DNA from: Glacieibacterium sp038210595
GTDB lineage: Bacteria > Pseudomonadota > Alphaproteobacteria > Sphingomonadales > Sphingomonadaceae
Direction: 5' to 3'
NCBI GenBank assembly: GCA_038210595.1
Contig: JBBQWN010000012.1
Span: forward strand, 1 to 64,000
Length of the DNA stretch: 64,000 nucleotides
Position 1 is the stretch's first letter, and each line of letters starts with the position of its first letter. The notes beneath the pieces are model-generated. The model had not been told where the DNA came from. It did not search any database and saw nothing but the letters and a program-made list of their open reading frames with translations. Shown piece after piece: positions 62,432-64,000 of the stretch. The translations under genes were made by a program, and so were the position numbers.

Positions 62432-64000
62432 TCCCCGGCAACCTCTCCGATCTCGTCCACCGGCCAGAGGCTGACCAGCAGGCATTCTTCGACACCGTGC
62501 TGGGCCTCGCCGCCGCGGCCGAGGCGGCGACGGGGGTCGTCAGCCACGATCTCGACATCGCCGGCTGCCGGATTCGCCTGAATTTCGCCGGCCCGGTGCT
62601 GGCCGACGCGCTGCTGCCTGCGGTGTCGCACCGGCTGGCGGACGGGCCAGGTCCGCCCGACGTCACGCTCCACGTCTGGGACAGCGCCAGCACCGGCGTC
62701 GCGATCTGCCCGCCGCCGGTGCGGCAGCATTGCTTCAGCGAGCGGGGCGACATCTGGACCTTTCACAGCGAGCGCTTCCGCAGCGCCTTCCACTGGAGCG
62801 AATACTCGCTCAGCCTGTTCGACGAGGCGACCGGGACGGGTGTGTTCTGGATCCGCAGCCCCGACGGCCTGCCCTATTGGACGCGCGCCTCGCCGTTTCG
62901 CACCCTGTTCCACTGGATCATGCGGGCGCGGGGCGCGCAGCTCGTCCATGCCGCGGTGATCGGCACCCCGGCCGGCGGCGTGCTGGTTACCGGGCGCGGC
63001 GGGGTCGGCAAGTCGACGACGGCGCTCGCCTGCCTGGCCGCGGGCCTCGACTATGTCGGCGACGACTATGTGGTGCTCGCCGGCGGCGCGACGATGACCG
63101 CGCACAGCCTGTACCGCACCGCCAAGGTCAACCCGGACCAGGCTGGCCGGTTCGCGCGCTTTGCGCCGGCGCTGCTCGGCGGGGCGGCGGTCGCGGGCGA
63201 GGAAAAGGCGGTGATGTTCCTCGATGCGGTGGCCCCCGCGCTGCCGCTGGTCGCGGTCGTCACGCCGCGCTTCGGCGATGGCCCGGACACCGTGGTGGAG
63301 CCGGTCGCGCCCGCCCTGCTGATCGGTGCGGCGACCTATACGACGCTGGCGCAGCTGCCCCACGCCGGCCAGGCGACGGTCGAGTTCATCGGCACCCAGC
63401 TCGACCGCCTGCCCGGCTACCGCCTCGTGCTCGGCCACGACATCGACCGGGTTCCCGATGCAATTCAAGCGCTTACCCGCGCCGCCCATGACCTCCGCGC
63501 CGAACCAGTGCCCAGCGATGCCCCACTGATCAGCGTCATCATCCCCGTCTATAATGCTGCCAGTTTCATAACCTCGGCCATCACCAGCCTGCTCGCCCAG
63601 GATTATTCCCGCCTCGAAATCATCCTGGTCGATGACGGATCCGAAGACGACTTCGATGCCGCCGTCGCCGCCCTCCCTGTCGAGGTCCGCGTCCTGCGCC
63701 AGGCGAACGCCGGACCGGCAGCGGCGCGCAACCTCGGCATCAGGGCGGCCTCCGCCGACCTGATCGCGTTCCTCGATGCCGACGATCTCTGGCCCGATGG
63801 CCGCCTTGCCGCGCTCCTCGCCTGGATGGCCGACCATCCCGAAACCGACGTCGTGATCGGCCGCGCGCAAGTCATGGAGCAAAGCCCCGACGGTGGCTTC
63901 CGCTTCGTCGGCAGCCCGGCCGAAGCGTTCGTCTTCTATATCGGTGCAGGCGTCTATCGCCGCCGCGCCTTCGCCCGCACCGGCCTGTTCGACCCGCATC
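62428..64000 (+). CDS. HPr-kinase-like P-loop domain fused to GT2 glycosyltransferase (3' end missing)
   Basis: One uninterrupted frame from ATG 62428 to the window edge (524 residues so far, no stop). Residues 1-170 are a poorly recognised N-terminal part. Residues ~172-360 resemble an HPr kinase/phosphorylase-like ATPase: Walker A GRGGVGKST (189-197), GDDYVVL (211-217). Residues from ~367 are a GT-A glycosyltransferase: ISVIIPVYNAASFITSAI, LVDDGS, LIAFLDADDLWP (DxD at 450-452). The ABC stop overlaps its start by four bases. Such kinase-like proteins phosphorylate lasso-type peptides in some bacteria. A fusion to GT2 is unusual; phospho- or sugar-donor chemistry on one substrate is inferred. 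Confidence 0.86.
   Translation, partial: MIPGNLSDLVHRPEADQQAFFDTVLGLAAAAEAATGVVSHDLDIAGCRIRLNFAGPVLADALLPAVSHRLADGPGPPDVTLHVWDSASTGVAICPPPVRQHCFSERGDIWTFHSERFRSAFHWSEYSLSLFDEATGTGVFWIRSPDGLPYWTRASPFRTLFHWIMRARGAQLVHAAVIGTPAGGVLVTGRGGVGKSTTALACLAAGLDYVGDDYVVLAGGATMTAHSLYRTAKVNPDQAGRFARFAPALLGGAAVAGEEKAVMFLDAVAPALPLVAVVTPRFGDGPDTVVEPVAPALLIGAATYTTLAQLPHAGQATVEFIGTQLDRLPGYRLVLGHDIDRVPDAIQALTRAAHDLRAEPVPSDAPLISVIIPVYNAASFITSAITSLLAQDYSRLEIILVDDGSEDDFDAAVAALPVEVRVLRQANAGPAAARNLGIRAASADLIAFLDADDLWPDGRLAALLAWMADHPETDVVIGRAQVMEQSPDGGFRFVGSPAEAFVFYIGAGVYRRRAFARTGLFDPH

Noticed and set aside
53863..64000. Calling the locus a lasso-peptide cluster
   Set aside because: No B2 transglutaminase-like protease and no short precursor ORF were found between genes; the amidotransferase sits among glycosyltransferases.

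Overview
The window is GC-rich, densely packed bacterial chromosome. Gene content suggests an alphaproteobacterium, most likely of the order Sphingomonadales: a tig-clpP-clpX neighbourhood, a CioAB-like bd oxidase with its small DUF2474 partner, a FecI/FecR/TonB-receptor array with an STN domain, an RcGTA-type gene transfer agent (GTA) locus, an NfrB/NfrA-like pair, a PHA depolymerase and M2/S9 peptidases. This is inferred from families; no rRNA is present to confirm it.

Layout. 0-8.7 kb: MerR regulator (cut by the left edge), S9 peptidase, an unrecognised secreted protein, clpX, clpP, a secreted beta-helix protein, a methyltransferase, trigger factor and tRNA-Leu(UAG). 8.8-18.9 kb: small DUF2474 gene, cydB, cydA, then fhs with an outer-membrane channel gene, an amino acid permease, the NfrB/NfrA-like pair and an unknown exported protein. 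19-29.4 kb: lepA, psiE, type II NADH dehydrogenase, ferredoxin-NADP reductase, tRNA-Pro(CGG), an LpxH-like phosphoesterase with a GT4 glycosyltransferase, a LuxR regulator and an AsmA protein. 29.4-33 kb: a compact flagellar operon (lytic transglycosylase, flhA, fliA) behind a near-perfect sigma-54 promoter. 33-38.5 kb: YqgE, peroxiredoxin, M2 peptidase, hydrolase, GFA protein and an OmpA-type porin with a 15-proline hinge.

38.7-42.9 kb is a gutted GTA cluster. The small terminase, the baseplate/host-specificity protein and a DUF2793 gene are intact. The large terminase carries an internal frame-changing deletion, and its end is joined out of frame to a 5'-truncated NlpC/P60 peptidase. Every head and tail gene expected in between is gone. 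43-52.2 kb: PHA depolymerase, an RND pump with its adaptor, and an upstream TonB receptor/FecR/ECF sigma array.

52.3-64 kb (running off the right edge) is a surface-glycan or peptide-decoration locus. Leftward: a GT4, a complete glutamine-dependent asparagine-synthetase-like amidotransferase and a TagB/TagF-like protein. Rightward: a flippase, a PqqD-like protein with an unusual conserved-looking acidic C-terminal tail, a small GT2, an NTP_transf_5-type nucleotidyltransferase, an ABC exporter and one continuous ORF fusing an HPr-kinase-like P-loop domain to a GT2 glycosyltransferase. The last four are chained by 4-base stop/start overlaps. The set partly resembles tailored lasso-peptide clusters, but no precursor or B2 protease is visible. 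It is the best candidate in the window for an undescribed system.
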